23,525 nucleotides of DNA from contig NZ_CALLVP010000026.1 in NCBI RefSeq assembly GCF_938010505.1, forward strand, positions 1 through 23,525. Direction: 5' to 3'. Under the pieces are notes generated by a model. It was not told the origin of the DNA. It did no database searches and worked only from the letters and a program-made list of their open reading frames with translations. The first letter of the stretch is position 1, and each line of letters starts with the position of its first letter. The position numbers and the translations under genes were made by a program. The stretch comes from an uncultured Veillonella sp. (GTDB taxonomy: Bacteria; Bacillota; Negativicutes; Veillonellales; Veillonellaceae). Below, in pieces: positions 15,224 to 21,956 of this stretch.

Positions 15224-16049
15224 ACGTAGAAATTATACATGGAATGATGGCAAAAGTTTATCTTTGTGCGATCGAACCCTTATTATGGGGATACTGAATG
15301 GTACACCTGACTCCTTCTCTGATGGAGGTCAATTCAACACACCAGAAACAGCAGTAGCGCATGTAAAGCAAATGATTGAAGATGGTGCAGATATTATCGA
15401 TTTAGGCGTTGAATCTACACGCCCTGGTTCTACACCTTTGGCCGCAGACGAGGAAATAGAACGCTTATCTCTATTAATAGAGCCTGTCTTACAGGCCTCT
15501 ACAGTTCCTGTATCTATTGACACATATCATGCTAAAACTGCAGAATATGCTTTCTCTAAAGGGGCACATATTTTAAATGATGTATGGGGATTACATTATG
15601 ATCCTGATATGGCAGCGGTAGCGGCTAAATATAATGTACCTGTTATTATCATGCATAACAGCAATGATACAAATTATGGTGATATCATTGAAGATATGAA
15701 AGCGTTCTTCTTCTGTGCCATTGATAAAGCCTTAAAGGAGGGAATAACACCTCAACAAATCTGGCTCGATCCAGGTATTGGTTTTGGAAAAACGGAAGAG
15801 CAAAATATTGAAGTTATGCAGCGTTTAGGTGAGCTAACCGCTCATGAATATCCTGTTTTGCTTGCTCCGAGCCGCAAGCGTTTCATCGGATCTATGTTAG
15901 GTGGATTGCCACCGGAAGAACGCGATGAAGGTACCGTTGCTGCTTGTATTACAGGTGTATTCCAAGGCATCGATATGGTTCGTGTTCACAATGTGAAAAT
16001 GCATAAACGCGCCTTAGCTGTAGCGGATGGCCTATTACGAGGTGAATAA
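15216..16049 (+). CDS. folP: Dihydropteroate synthase
   Basis: Joins p-aminobenzoate to the hydroxymethyl-dihydropterin pyrophosphate to form dihydropteroate; 277 residues, TIM-barrel fold, target of sulfonamides. Motifs in order: MGILNGTPDSFSDGG at 25-39, DLGVESTRPGS at about 62-72, SIDTYHAKTAE, a mid-protein IIMHN, LDPGIGFGKT, PSRKRFIG, and RVHNV near the end. Two motif residues differ from the usual form: NGTPDSF for NVTPDSF, and APSRKRFIG for G-T/M-SRKSFIG. The first could affect pterin binding and the second lies by the sulfonamide/PABA side; whether either changes drug response is unknown. GGAGG lies just before the ATG, inside folE. The stop overlaps the folB start by one base, so the fol genes are translationally coupled. 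Confidence 0.93.
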   Translation: MFKRRNYTWNDGKSLSLCDRTLIMGILNGTPDSFSDGGQFNTPETAVAHVKQMIEDGADIIDLGVESTRPGSTPLAADEEIERLSLLIEPVLQASTVPVSIDTYHAKTAEYAFSKGAHILNDVWGLHYDPDMAAVAAKYNVPVIIMHNSNDTNYGDIIEDMKAFFFCAIDKALKEGITPQQIWLDPGIGFGKTEEQNIEVMQRLGELTAHEYPVLLAPSRKRFIGSMLGGLPPEERDEGTVAACITGVFQGIDMVRVHNVKMHKRALAVADGLLRGE

Positions 16050-16411
16050 TGGATAAAATCGTTTTAAAAAATATGGCGTTCTATGGGTACCATGGCAACT
16101 TGGCATCCGAACAAGAACAAGGCCAACGATTTTTTGTGGACGTAGAAATAATAACTGATCTAACAAAGGCTGGTCAAAGTGATCAATTAGAGGATTCCAT
16201 CAATTATGTAGAGGTATACGAGATTGTAGAGTCTATCATGACGGGTGAGAAGCATAATCTTCTAGAGCGCTTGGGGGCACTTATCGCCGACTCATTGTAT
16301 CAACATTATCAAGGTATCGTTGGGTTGTCTGTAACTGTGCGTAAACCATCTGTACCGATTTCAGGTATTTTAGATTTTGTTGAAGTAGTAACCACAAGGG
16401 GACAAATTTGA
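16049..16411 (+). CDS. folB: Dihydroneopterin aldolase
   Basis: Cleaves 7,8-dihydroneopterin to 6-hydroxymethyl-7,8-dihydropterin and glycolaldehyde; 120 residues, a normal length for this octameric family. The start KIVLKNMAFYGYHGNLASEQ matches FolB, with Glu at about 21 and 23 near the substrate site. The NYVEVYE block and the NLLERLGALIAD helix are typical. The expected catalytic Lys is in VRKPSVPI near residue 99. The overall resemblance to the Staphylococcus aureus enzyme is good by recall. It overlaps folP by one base and folK by one base. No gene for the pyrophosphate removal from dihydroneopterin triphosphate (a Nudix folQ) is seen here, so that step must be supplied from elsewhere. 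Confidence 0.92.
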   Translation: MDKIVLKNMAFYGYHGNLASEQEQGQRFFVDVEIITDLTKAGQSDQLEDSINYVEVYEIVESIMTGEKHNLLERLGALIADSLYQHYQGIVGLSVTVRKPSVPISGILDFVEVVTTRGQI

Positions 16412-16881
16412 TGTATACCTATTACATCAGTGTAGGCTCGAATATGGGGGACAAGAGGGGCTATATTAACTCTGCTTTTCAATCCTTACAACAACATGAG
16501 GCAGTTTCTAAGTTAGTCGCTTCTGCTCTTATTGAAACTGAGCCGTGGGGATATACGGAACAAGATACCTTTGTTAATGGTATGTGGTCTTGTGAAAGTA
16601 CGCTAGAGCCACATCAAATGCTCAGCCTTATTCAGCAATTAGAGCAGGAGGCTGGACGAAAACGATTGATTCATTGGGGGCCTCGTACACTAGATTTAGA
16701 TATCATTTTGGTATATGACACAGAGGGGATGTTGATTTCTTTATGTGATGAAAGTCTTGTGGTACCACATCCTCATTTTTGGGAGCGTACTTTTGTGCTA
16801 GAACCGCTATATCAGCTGTTACCAACTTTCACATATAAAGGGATTAAGGTTGTTGACCGATTAGCTCAATTGAGCGTATAA
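16411..16881 (+). CDS. folK: 6-hydroxymethyl-7,8-dihydropterin pyrophosphokinase
   Basis: Transfers pyrophosphate from ATP to 6-hydroxymethyl-7,8-dihydropterin, giving the substrate for FolP; 156 residues. Motifs: ISVGSNMGDKRGYI at the start, ETEPWGYTEQDTFVNG (pterin site), LEQEAGR-x-RLIHWGPRTLDLDIIL at about 70-95 with the Asp-x-Asp magnesium site, and VVPHPHFWERTFVLEPL. I chose the ATG at 16411, which overlaps the folB stop (TGA at 16409-16411) and has AAGGGG at 16396-16401; a TTG one codon earlier is a weaker alternative. It closes the folate operon; dihydrofolate synthase (folC) and dihydrofolate reductase are not in the window. Confidence 0.94.
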   Translation: MYTYYISVGSNMGDKRGYINSAFQSLQQHEAVSKLVASALIETEPWGYTEQDTFVNGMWSCESTLEPHQMLSLIQQLEQEAGRKRLIHWGPRTLDLDIILVYDTEGMLISLCDESLVVPHPHFWERTFVLEPLYQLLPTFTYKGIKVVDRLAQLSV

Positions 16882-16920
16882 GATGAAGTCGTATATAGGC
16901 TAAAGTTAGCTTCTTTGTAA

Positions 16921-16942
16921 ACACGATACATGCTGTACGTGT
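16921..16942 (+). terminator. Hairpin after folK, weak terminator candidate
   Basis: ACACG-A-TACA at 16921-16930 pairs with TGTACGTGT at 16934-16942: nine pairs with one bulged A and a 3-base loop. No U-run follows (GCTCTTACGTTTT), so it may not terminate well. It lies 40 bases after the folK stop. Confidence 0.35.
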
Positions 16943-16982
16943 GCTCTTACGTTTTATGATTGGGGATTCATGGAGAGAGTAA

Positions 16983-17798
16983 ATGAATATAAAACGTATT
17001 GGGTTATATGTACTGGCGCTAATTATAATGGGGATATCCTACTGGCTTGCAGTAGGGGCAAATTATGATAGCAAAACAGTACGTATTGATCCGGAAGCGC
17101 ATACACTGGTTAATTCTAGTGATGCCATTATTTCAAAACGAATATTAGCGATGAAGACCAGTGGCTCACAAGTGTACTTCTTAGGTTATGAAGGACTAGG
17201 GATTTATAATTTATCTGATAATATACTTCGCTTGATGCCCATTACCTTTAGAGGGCAACATATAGAACCTCCTAAATCGGATGACTACCAACGAGGTTTA
17301 CGGAATATAACAAAGGTAAAAGCATTGTCTGATTTCAGTAATGATGAGCAAGACGAATTTAAAAGTTTATTGGACTCTACTGATGGAGGTGCCCATTATT
17401 ATGGTGACTTTTACCATTCTGGTTATGAGTCGTCTCTCATCGATTTGAAGGACCAGTATTTTATTACGAATACAGTACGTGCATTAAAACGTGTTAATCA
17501 TACATTATATGTGTATGATGGATCAGGTTTTATTATTATAGATTTAGATAATCGTCGTATCCAAGTTTTTTTTAATAATCGCATTAGTGGTGAAGGCTCT
17601 AAGGGCGTGCCAGATAGTTTACGTGGACATTATGGTTCTGATTTTACTATGATATATGCTTTATCCAAATTAGATCCTAAAGATTTGGATATCTTATGGT
17701 CTATGCGTAAACAATATTTAGAAAAATCCCCTCAAATGATGGAGGGGAAAGATTTGTTCCCCCTAAACTTGGAGGAGATAACTTTAACCGAGTTATGA
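16983..17798 (+). CDS. Single-pass membrane-anchored protein of unknown function, 271 aa
   Basis: I do not recognise this protein. It has a basic N-terminus (MNIKRIG) and one hydrophobic segment at about 5-24, without a lipobox Cys, so it is probably anchored in the inner membrane with the rest outside the cytoplasm. The body alternates short beta-type blocks (VYFLGYEGLGIYNLSDN, TLYVYDGSGFIIIDLDNRRIQVF) that resemble blades of a WD/YVTN-like or similar beta-propeller, but only two are clear and I would not assign the fold. Asp/Glu and Lys residues are abundant and no catalytic motif is evident. GGAGAGAG lies just before the ATG. It follows folK by about 100 bases and ends before a strong terminator. 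A TATGAT at 16955-16960 might be a -10 box, without a clear -35. Confidence 0.7.
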   Translation: MNIKRIGLYVLALIIMGISYWLAVGANYDSKTVRIDPEAHTLVNSSDAIISKRILAMKTSGSQVYFLGYEGLGIYNLSDNILRLMPITFRGQHIEPPKSDDYQRGLRNITKVKALSDFSNDEQDEFKSLLDSTDGGAHYYGDFYHSGYESSLIDLKDQYFITNTVRALKRVNHTLYVYDGSGFIIIDLDNRRIQVFFNNRISGEGSKGVPDSLRGHYGSDFTMIYALSKLDPKDLDILWSMRKQYLEKSPQMMEGKDLFPLNLEEITLTEL

Positions 17799-17859
17799 TT
17801 TTTTTATCATTAAAGTGTTAAGCTATATTATAGGACGAGATTAAGGTTATATAGAAAGG

Positions 17860-17895
17860 GACTATTGTAGTGAATAAACTATAATAGTCTTTTTT
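17860..17895 (+). terminator. Strong intrinsic terminator
   Basis: GACTATTGTAG at 17860-17870 pairs with CTATAATAGTC at 17879-17889 (11 pairs, one G-T) around an 8-base loop, followed by six T. It ends transcription from the 16983 gene and possibly the fol operon. Confidence 0.88.
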
Positions 17896-17916
17896 CTATC
17901 TTTTTAATAATGGGTA

Positions 17917-17922
17917 TATAAT
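17917..17922 (+). promoter_or_regulatory. -10 box candidate for the dehydrogenase gene
   Basis: A perfect TATAAT stands at 17917-17922, but no acceptable -35 box is present 16-18 bases upstream, where the terminator's T-run lies. If used, the leader would be about 125 bases and would contain the two dyads at 17972 and 18010. Confidence 0.35.
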
Positions 17923-17971
17923 AGTTGTGTAGTTAAAACTTTGTTTTTAGATATATGATTTCATTTCGATA

Positions 17972-17992
17972 CATCGTATACAGGTATAGATG
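17972..17992. promoter_or_regulatory. Dyad in the leader/promoter region of the dehydrogenase gene
   Basis: CATC-G-TATAC at 17972-17981 and GTATAGATG at 17984-17992 are inverted copies except for one extra G, with a 2-base centre. Such a tight dyad is more likely a protein-binding site in DNA than an RNA hairpin. Confidence 0.35.
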
Positions 17993-18009
17993 ATTTAAAT
18001 AGTTTGGTG

Positions 18010-18032
18010 TTAAATGATGTTTTATCATTTAA
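18010..18032 (+). promoter_or_regulatory. Hairpin next to the ribosome site of the dehydrogenase gene
   Basis: TTAAATGAT at 18010-18018 is perfectly complementary to ATCATTTAA at 18024-18032 around a 5-base loop GTTTT. It lies just before the ribosome site AAGGAGGGAGG (18038-18048) without covering it. It could affect translation or mRNA stability; its all-AT stem is weak. Confidence 0.45.
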
Positions 18033-18053
18033 TGTTAAAGGAGGGAGGTTCTT

Positions 18054-19001
18054 ATGAAGTTGCGTAAGGTAGGTATTATTGGTACTGGACATGTAGGCTC
18101 TCATGTAGCATTTTCTTTAGCCTTACAAGGTGAGGTTGATGAATTATATATGATGGATATTGACGAGAAAAAAGCTCAAGCGCAAGCTATGGATATTAAT
18201 GATGCCGTTAGCTATATTCCACATCAAGTAACTGCTACAGCAGGTCCTATTGAAGAATGTGGAGATTGTGATATTCTCGTTTTTAGTGCTGGACCTTTGC
18301 CAAATTTGTATCAAGATCGTCTCGAGAGTCTTGGTGAGACCGTAGCTGTACTTAAAGATGTTATCCCACGTATCAAGCAATCTTGCTTCAAAGGCTTTAT
18401 CATTTCGATTTCTAATCCCGCTGATGTAGTAGCCACTTATTTATGTAAACATCTTGAGTGGAATCCTAAACGCATCATTTCAACGGGAACAGCTCTAGAC
18501 TCAGCTAGATTACAAAAAGAATTAGCTCATATTTTTAATATTAGTAATCGTTCTATTACAGCCTACTGTTTAGGTGAACATGGTGGCAGTGCCATGGTGC
18601 CGTGGTCCCATGTCTGTGTACAAGGGAAACCACTTTTACAATTGCAAACAGAATTACCTCAAAGATTTCCTAAGCTTGACCATACAAAGGTATTGGAGGA
18701 TGTAAAGATTGGGGGCTATCACGTATTGGCTGGCAAAGGTTCTACCGAATTTGGGATTGCTAGTGCTACCACAGAATTGATTCGCGCCGTATTCCATGAC
18801 GAAAAGAAAGTATTGCCTTGCTCTTGTTATTTAGATGGTCAATATGGAGAAGACGGGATATTTGCATCCACACCTGCTGTTATTGGTAAAGGTGGTATTG
18901 AAGATATTTTCGAATTGCAATTAACCAATGAAGAGTTATCTTTATTTAAGGCTTCTTGTGCTGTTATTCGTGAACATACTATAAAAGCAGAGTCTATGTA
19001 A
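18054..19001 (+). CDS. Lactate/malate/2-hydroxyacid dehydrogenase family protein, atypical substrate loop
   Basis: NAD-dependent 2-hydroxyacid dehydrogenase of the LDH/MDH family, 315 residues. NAD-binding GIIGTGHVGS is at 7-16 with an Asp (35) after the second strand. Catalytic residues by motif: Arg89 (loop), Asn121 (SNPAD), Asp149 and Arg152 in LDSAR, and His176 in GEHGGSAMVPWS. The residue at the LDH/MDH specificity position (Gln in lactate, Arg in malate enzymes) is Pro83 by counting six before Arg89, in AGPLPNLYQDRL. The GGYHVLAGKG block and overall motif set resemble L-2-hydroxyisocaproate dehydrogenase as I recall it. So lactate or malate should not be assumed as substrate; a branched 2-hydroxy/2-keto acid is possible. 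The ribosome site is very strong (AAGGAGGGAGG). It stands alone between a terminator and the ftsB-like promoter. Confidence 0.82.
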   Translation: MKLRKVGIIGTGHVGSHVAFSLALQGEVDELYMMDIDEKKAQAQAMDINDAVSYIPHQVTATAGPIEECGDCDILVFSAGPLPNLYQDRLESLGETVAVLKDVIPRIKQSCFKGFIISISNPADVVATYLCKHLEWNPKRIISTGTALDSARLQKELAHIFNISNRSITAYCLGEHGGSAMVPWSHVCVQGKPLLQLQTELPQRFPKLDHTKVLEDVKIGGYHVLAGKGSTEFGIASATTELIRAVFHDEKKVLPCSCYLDGQYGEDGIFASTPAVIGKGGIEDIFELQLTNEELSLFKASCAVIREHTIKAESM

Positions 19002-19116
19002 GTGAAATTCTGTTTTGGTGTATAAAAAACTACAATTTCGTATGAAATTTTAAATATATACGGTTGTTCTTGATGAGAAATATCTGTAATTTTATTTAGT
19101 TCCAAGCTATGTTATG

Positions 19117-19125
19117 TGGTATAAT
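19117..19125 (+). promoter_or_regulatory. Extended -10 promoter of the FtsB-like/S1 unit
   Basis: TGG followed by TATAAT (19120-19125) is an extended -10; no good -35 is seen. It lies about 45 bases before the FtsB-like start. Confidence 0.6.
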
Positions 19126-19169
19126 TTAAGAATGACAGTATACAGATGATGAATATTTTGGGGGACATT

Positions 19170-19502
19170 ATGACTCAGGACACTATGGAAGTACAACGTC
19201 CAAAAAGGCCGCGCAAACGGGTTCGTCCTAATCGCAAAGCGCAGGATCAGCGTATTATCCTCATGTGGATCAAGCGAATTGGCATAGGGATTATGGTGCT
19301 GCTATTGTTAGGGCAGGCCTATCGCTTGGTGGCTGTATATCAAGAAAAACAACATATCGAGCAACAATTGCAAGAGTTAAGACAGCGAAATGAAGAGTTA
19401 GAACAGGAAAAGGCTAAGTTACAAGATCCGAAGACCATTGAAGGGGTGGCTCGTGAGGAGCTAGGATTGGTAAAACCTGGTGAAGTACCATATGTAAAAT
19501 AG
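19170..19502 (+). CDS. divIC: Septum formation initiator, FtsB/DivIC-like
   Basis: Small bitopic division protein that joins the FtsL/FtsQ-type (DivIB) complex at midcell and helps activate septal wall synthesis; 110 residues from the chosen start. Order: a Lys/Arg-rich cytoplasmic N-terminus (about 10-30), one membrane helix (about 34-52, IMVLLLLGQAYRLVAVY), a coiled coil full of Glu/Gln/Leu (55-83, with LQELRQRNEELEQEKAKLQ), and the conserved end IEGVAREELGLVKPGEVPYV. I chose ATG 19170 because GGGGGA lies close before it; two ATGs at 19146 and 19149 are in frame but have no ribosome site and lie close to the presumed transcript start. Neighbours match the Bacillus order divIC-yabR-tilS-hpt-ftsH with a Ppx gene inserted. 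Confidence 0.88.
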   Translation: MTQDTMEVQRPKRPRKRVRPNRKAQDQRIILMWIKRIGIGIMVLLLLGQAYRLVAVYQEKQHIEQQLQELRQRNEELEQEKAKLQDPKTIEGVAREELGLVKPGEVPYVK

Positions 19503-19572
19503 GTTATACTTTATTATTTTTTACTTCGCATTAGTTTGTAGTTTAAGGTTTCCGCATTAATTAGGAGGTTGC

Positions 19573-19974
19573 ATGGCAATCGAAGTTGGTAACATTATTG
19601 ATGGTACCGTATCAGGTATTACAAAATTTGGCGTATTTGTTGATTTAGGAGAAAAACAAACGGGGTTAGTTCATATTTCTGAAGTAGCTCATGGGTATGT
19701 CGAAAATATTAATACCCTTTTAAAGGTTGAGGATGCCGTAAAGGTTAAGGTTTTATCTATTGATGGTAATAAAATTGGCCTTTCCATTCGTCAAACACAA
19801 CCAAAAGAGGAAATGGACGAAGAAAAACGTCCTCCTCGTGTTCAATCTAAACAAAGTATAGAGTCTTTCGAAGCAAAGATGAAATCATTCTTACGTGATA
19901 GTAATGAACGATTACACGACTTAAAACGCAATACCGAAGGGAAACGCGGAGGCCGAGGCGGTCGTCGAGATTAA
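19573..19974 (+). CDS. yabR: S1 RNA-binding domain protein, YabR-like
   Basis: Small RNA-binding protein, 133 residues. Residues 1-73 form one S1 domain: VGNIIDGTVSGITKFGVFVDLG, then GLVHISEVAHGYVENIN, then VKVKVLSIDGNKIGLSIRQ, the standard S1 pattern. The tail (about 80-133) is charged, with KEEMDEEKRPPR, a helical stretch SIESFEAKMKSFLRDSNERL, and a basic Gly/Arg end (KRGGRGGRRD) that may help bind RNA. Family members (general stress protein 13/YabR) are linked to ribosomes or RNA but their exact role is not settled. A canonical AGGAGG lies 5 bases before the ATG. The gene follows the FtsB-like gene by 70 bases without a terminator between, so co-transcription is likely. Confidence 0.88.
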   Translation: MAIEVGNIIDGTVSGITKFGVFVDLGEKQTGLVHISEVAHGYVENINTLLKVEDAVKVKVLSIDGNKIGLSIRQTQPKEEMDEEKRPPRVQSKQSIESFEAKMKSFLRDSNERLHDLKRNTEGKRGGRGGRRD

Positions 19975-19979
19975 TAGTG

Positions 19980-20005
19980 AGAGATGGCATTCAGCCATCT
20001 CTTTA
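19980..20005 (+). terminator. Terminator after the S1-domain gene
   Basis: AGAGATGGC at 19980-19988 pairs perfectly with GCCATCTCT at 19994-20002 around ATTCA, followed by TTACTT. The stem is strong, the T-run short. It lies 6 bases after the stop. Confidence 0.75.
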
Positions 20006-20027
20006 CTTATGTATAGAGTATTAACAC

Positions 20028-20033
20028 TATAAT
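20028..20033 (+). promoter_or_regulatory. -10 box candidate for the ppx-tilS-hpt unit
   Basis: TATAAT at 20028-20033 is perfect, but no -35 box fits; TTTACT at 20002-20007 is 20 bases upstream, too far. The direct repeat AGTATTA occurs at 20017-20023 and 20034-20040, flanking the box. Confidence 0.4.
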
Positions 20034-20071
20034 AGTATTAGGAGAATGCTATTGATATGTAAGGAGCAATT

Positions 20072-20968
20072 ATGAAGTTAGCAATTATCGATATTGGCTC
20101 TAATTCGGTGCGCTTATTGTTGGCTGCCTATGAAAATAACGAGTGGTGTTATGAGCCTAAGCAGTTGTGGACTACCCGTTTAGGTCAACGAAATAAAGAT
20201 GGTACCTTGCGAACTGAATCCATGGAAGCATCTTATCAAGCTTTTACAGCTATAAAAAAAATAGTAAACCAATATGGTGCTGAGTATTGCTTTGGTTTTG
20301 CTACGAGCGCTGTTCGCGAAGCGGCAAATGGACTTGCATTCATGGAACGTATTAGTGAGTATTATCCTATGGAATGGCGGATTTTATCTGGTGATGAAGA
20401 GGCTATTTATGGTTTTAAGGGTGCGTTAGGAGATCAATTAAAGGATGGTCGTCATTATACAACTATCGATATTGGTGGGGGCAGTACTGAACTTGCATTA
20501 GGTAACCAGGATGGAGTGTACTGGAGCCGTTCCTATCCTGTGGGCGCTGTACGACTTCAATCTATGTCTGATGAAGGTCCTCAACGAGTATGGGAGGAAA
20601 CACGCTTTCTCTGGGACCCGATGATGATCGAAGGTGAATTCGGTGAATTTATCGGTATTGGTGGTACCTTAACGACCTTGGCTGCTATTGATTTACGTCT
20701 AGATCATTATGATGGTACAAAGGTGCAAGGTCATAAATTGAGTCGAGAAACTGTAGAAGGTATCATTATGAAATTGCGCTATATGAGCCGCGATGAGCGT
20801 TTACAAGTGAAAGGTTTACCGGCAGGTCGTGCCGACATCATCGTTGCTGGTGCAGAAATTTTAACGTCCTTTATGGATTCCTATGAGGTACCGCATGTAT
20901 TTGTGAGCGACCAAGATGGTATGGAGGCGATGGCCCGTGAATGTGAAAGCACTCATTCGAACCGTTAA
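20072..20968 (+). CDS. ppx: Ppx/GppA phosphatase family protein
   Basis: Enzyme of the exopolyphosphatase/guanosine pentaphosphate phosphatase family, 298 residues, actin/ASKHA fold, cytoplasmic. Motifs: IDIGSNSVRLL at 6-16 (phosphate loop 1), ATSAVREAANG at 77-87, LSGDEEAIYGFKGAL at about 105-119 with the catalytic Glu, TIDIGGGSTEL at 131-141 (loop 2), then SYPVGAVRL and IGIGGTLTTLAA. This is the short form without the C-terminal HD domain of E. coli Ppx and GppA, so hydrolysis of long-chain polyP versus (p)ppGpp cannot be told apart. AAGGAG lies just before the ATG. Its end overlaps the start of tilS by about 30 bases, so the two are coupled. Confidence 0.9.
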   Translation: MKLAIIDIGSNSVRLLLAAYENNEWCYEPKQLWTTRLGQRNKDGTLRTESMEASYQAFTAIKKIVNQYGAEYCFGFATSAVREAANGLAFMERISEYYPMEWRILSGDEEAIYGFKGALGDQLKDGRHYTTIDIGGGSTELALGNQDGVYWSRSYPVGAVRLQSMSDEGPQRVWEETRFLWDPMMIEGEFGEFIGIGGTLTTLAAIDLRLDHYDGTKVQGHKLSRETVEGIIMKLRYMSRDERLQVKGLPAGRADIIVAGAEILTSFMDSYEVPHVFVSDQDGMEAMARECESTHSNR

Positions 20969-21935
20969 TCACACTTTAAAATTATATAATCTATTTCCTA
21001 AGAATAGTCGTATCTTGGTGGCGTGCTCTGGTGGTCCTGATTCGATGGCTTTATTGCATTTATTGCAGGATATTGCTGCACATCGCCACACGGAGTATGA
21101 GCTTGGAGTTGCTATCGTAGATCATTGTATTCGTTCTGAAAGCAAGGATGAGGTTCTATGGTTACGAAACCAAGTGGAAATACTAGGGCTGCCATTTTAT
21201 ACGGCTACCGTTGATGTGCCTAAATTGAGTGAAGAGCAAAAACTATCAGAGGAAACTATAGGTCGCCAAGTTCGATATCAATGGCTAACCGACATAGCAC
21301 AGTCTGAGGGGTATGAATATATTGCAGTAGCTCATCATAAAGATGACCAAGCCGAGTCAATCTTAGCTCATCTCATTAGAGGGACTGGACTTAATGGTTT
21401 GACAGGCATGGCCGTTGTTAGTAATGATTATAGTATTCCGGTAGTAAGACCTCTTTTAGATGTTACAAAAGAAGAACTACTTTTATATTTGAAGGAAAAA
21501 GATATTTATTACTGTGTAGATAGGACAAATGAGGATGTGCGATATCAAAGAAATAGAATTCGTCATCGCATTATACCTGAGTTAGAAACTATTAATCCTA
21601 ACGTTGTTAATGCCATTGTAAGACTAGGGAATTCTGTACGTGAAGACGTAATACTTATCTCCCAGTTAACGGATACGGCATTTAATGAGTTAGTAACGAT
21701 TTCTGAAGAGGGCGCGTCTATATCTCGTAGGGGGTTACGTAAGGAGCCGTTGGCTATACAACGGCGATTGTGGCAAAGACTGGTGAGCATCCTTGATCCT
21801 GAAATCAAGCTTACCACTGCTCATCAAGAGCAATTACTCGACATTGTTAACACTGGGGAAGGGAAAACTTTCAATATAAAAAGTATAAAAGTAAGTGCTC
21901 AATGTGATACAATAAAGGTATATCGCAAACATTAA
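20937..21935 (+). CDS. tilS: tRNA(Ile)-lysidine synthetase
   Basis: Adds lysine to C34 of the tRNA-Ile CAU anticodon using ATP, so that it reads AUA as isoleucine; an essential enzyme. About 332 residues. The PP-loop SGGPDSMALL lies near residues 29-38, then VDHCIRSESKDEV, then the AHHKDDQAESILAHLIRGTGLNGL block and the RPLLDVTKEEL and RYQRNRIRHRIIPEL motifs of TilS. The C-terminal part is short compared with E. coli TilS (432 by recall) and closer to short forms such as that of Aquifex. The start is uncertain: GTG 20937 is best placed after GGAGG at 20923-20927, with GTG 20943 or ATG 20916 as alternatives. It overlaps ppx and is followed by hpt after 21 bases. Confidence 0.88.
   Translation: MNVKALIRTVNHTLKLYNLFPKNSRILVACSGGPDSMALLHLLQDIAAHRHTEYELGVAIVDHCIRSESKDEVLWLRNQVEILGLPFYTATVDVPKLSEEQKLSEETIGRQVRYQWLTDIAQSEGYEYIAVAHHKDDQAESILAHLIRGTGLNGLTGMAVVSNDYSIPVVRPLLDVTKEELLLYLKEKDIYYCVDRTNEDVRYQRNRIRHRIIPELETINPNVVNAIVRLGNSVREDVILISQLTDTAFNELVTISEEGASISRRGLRKEPLAIQRRLWQRLVSILDPEIKLTTAHQEQLLDIVNTGEGKTFNIKSIKVSAQCDTIKVYRKH
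21905..21913 (+). promoter_or_regulatory. Possible internal promoter for hpt
   Basis: TGA followed by TACAAT (21908-21913) resembles an extended -10 inside the end of tilS, about 44 bases before hpt. There is no -35 box, and readthrough from ppx-tilS is at least as likely. Confidence 0.25.
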
Positions 21936-21956
21936 TATGAATCGCGGAGGTCATAG

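Noticed and set aside
16899..16910. GCTAA-AG-TTAGC palindrome after folK
   Set aside because: The loop is too small for an RNA stem and no T-run follows.
17794..18040. Resemblance between about 28 bases at 17794 and at 18012 (ATGAT-T-run-ATCATT...GTTAA)
   Set aside because: Only a partial match in very AT-rich sequence, and the first copy overlaps a stop codon; chance is likely.
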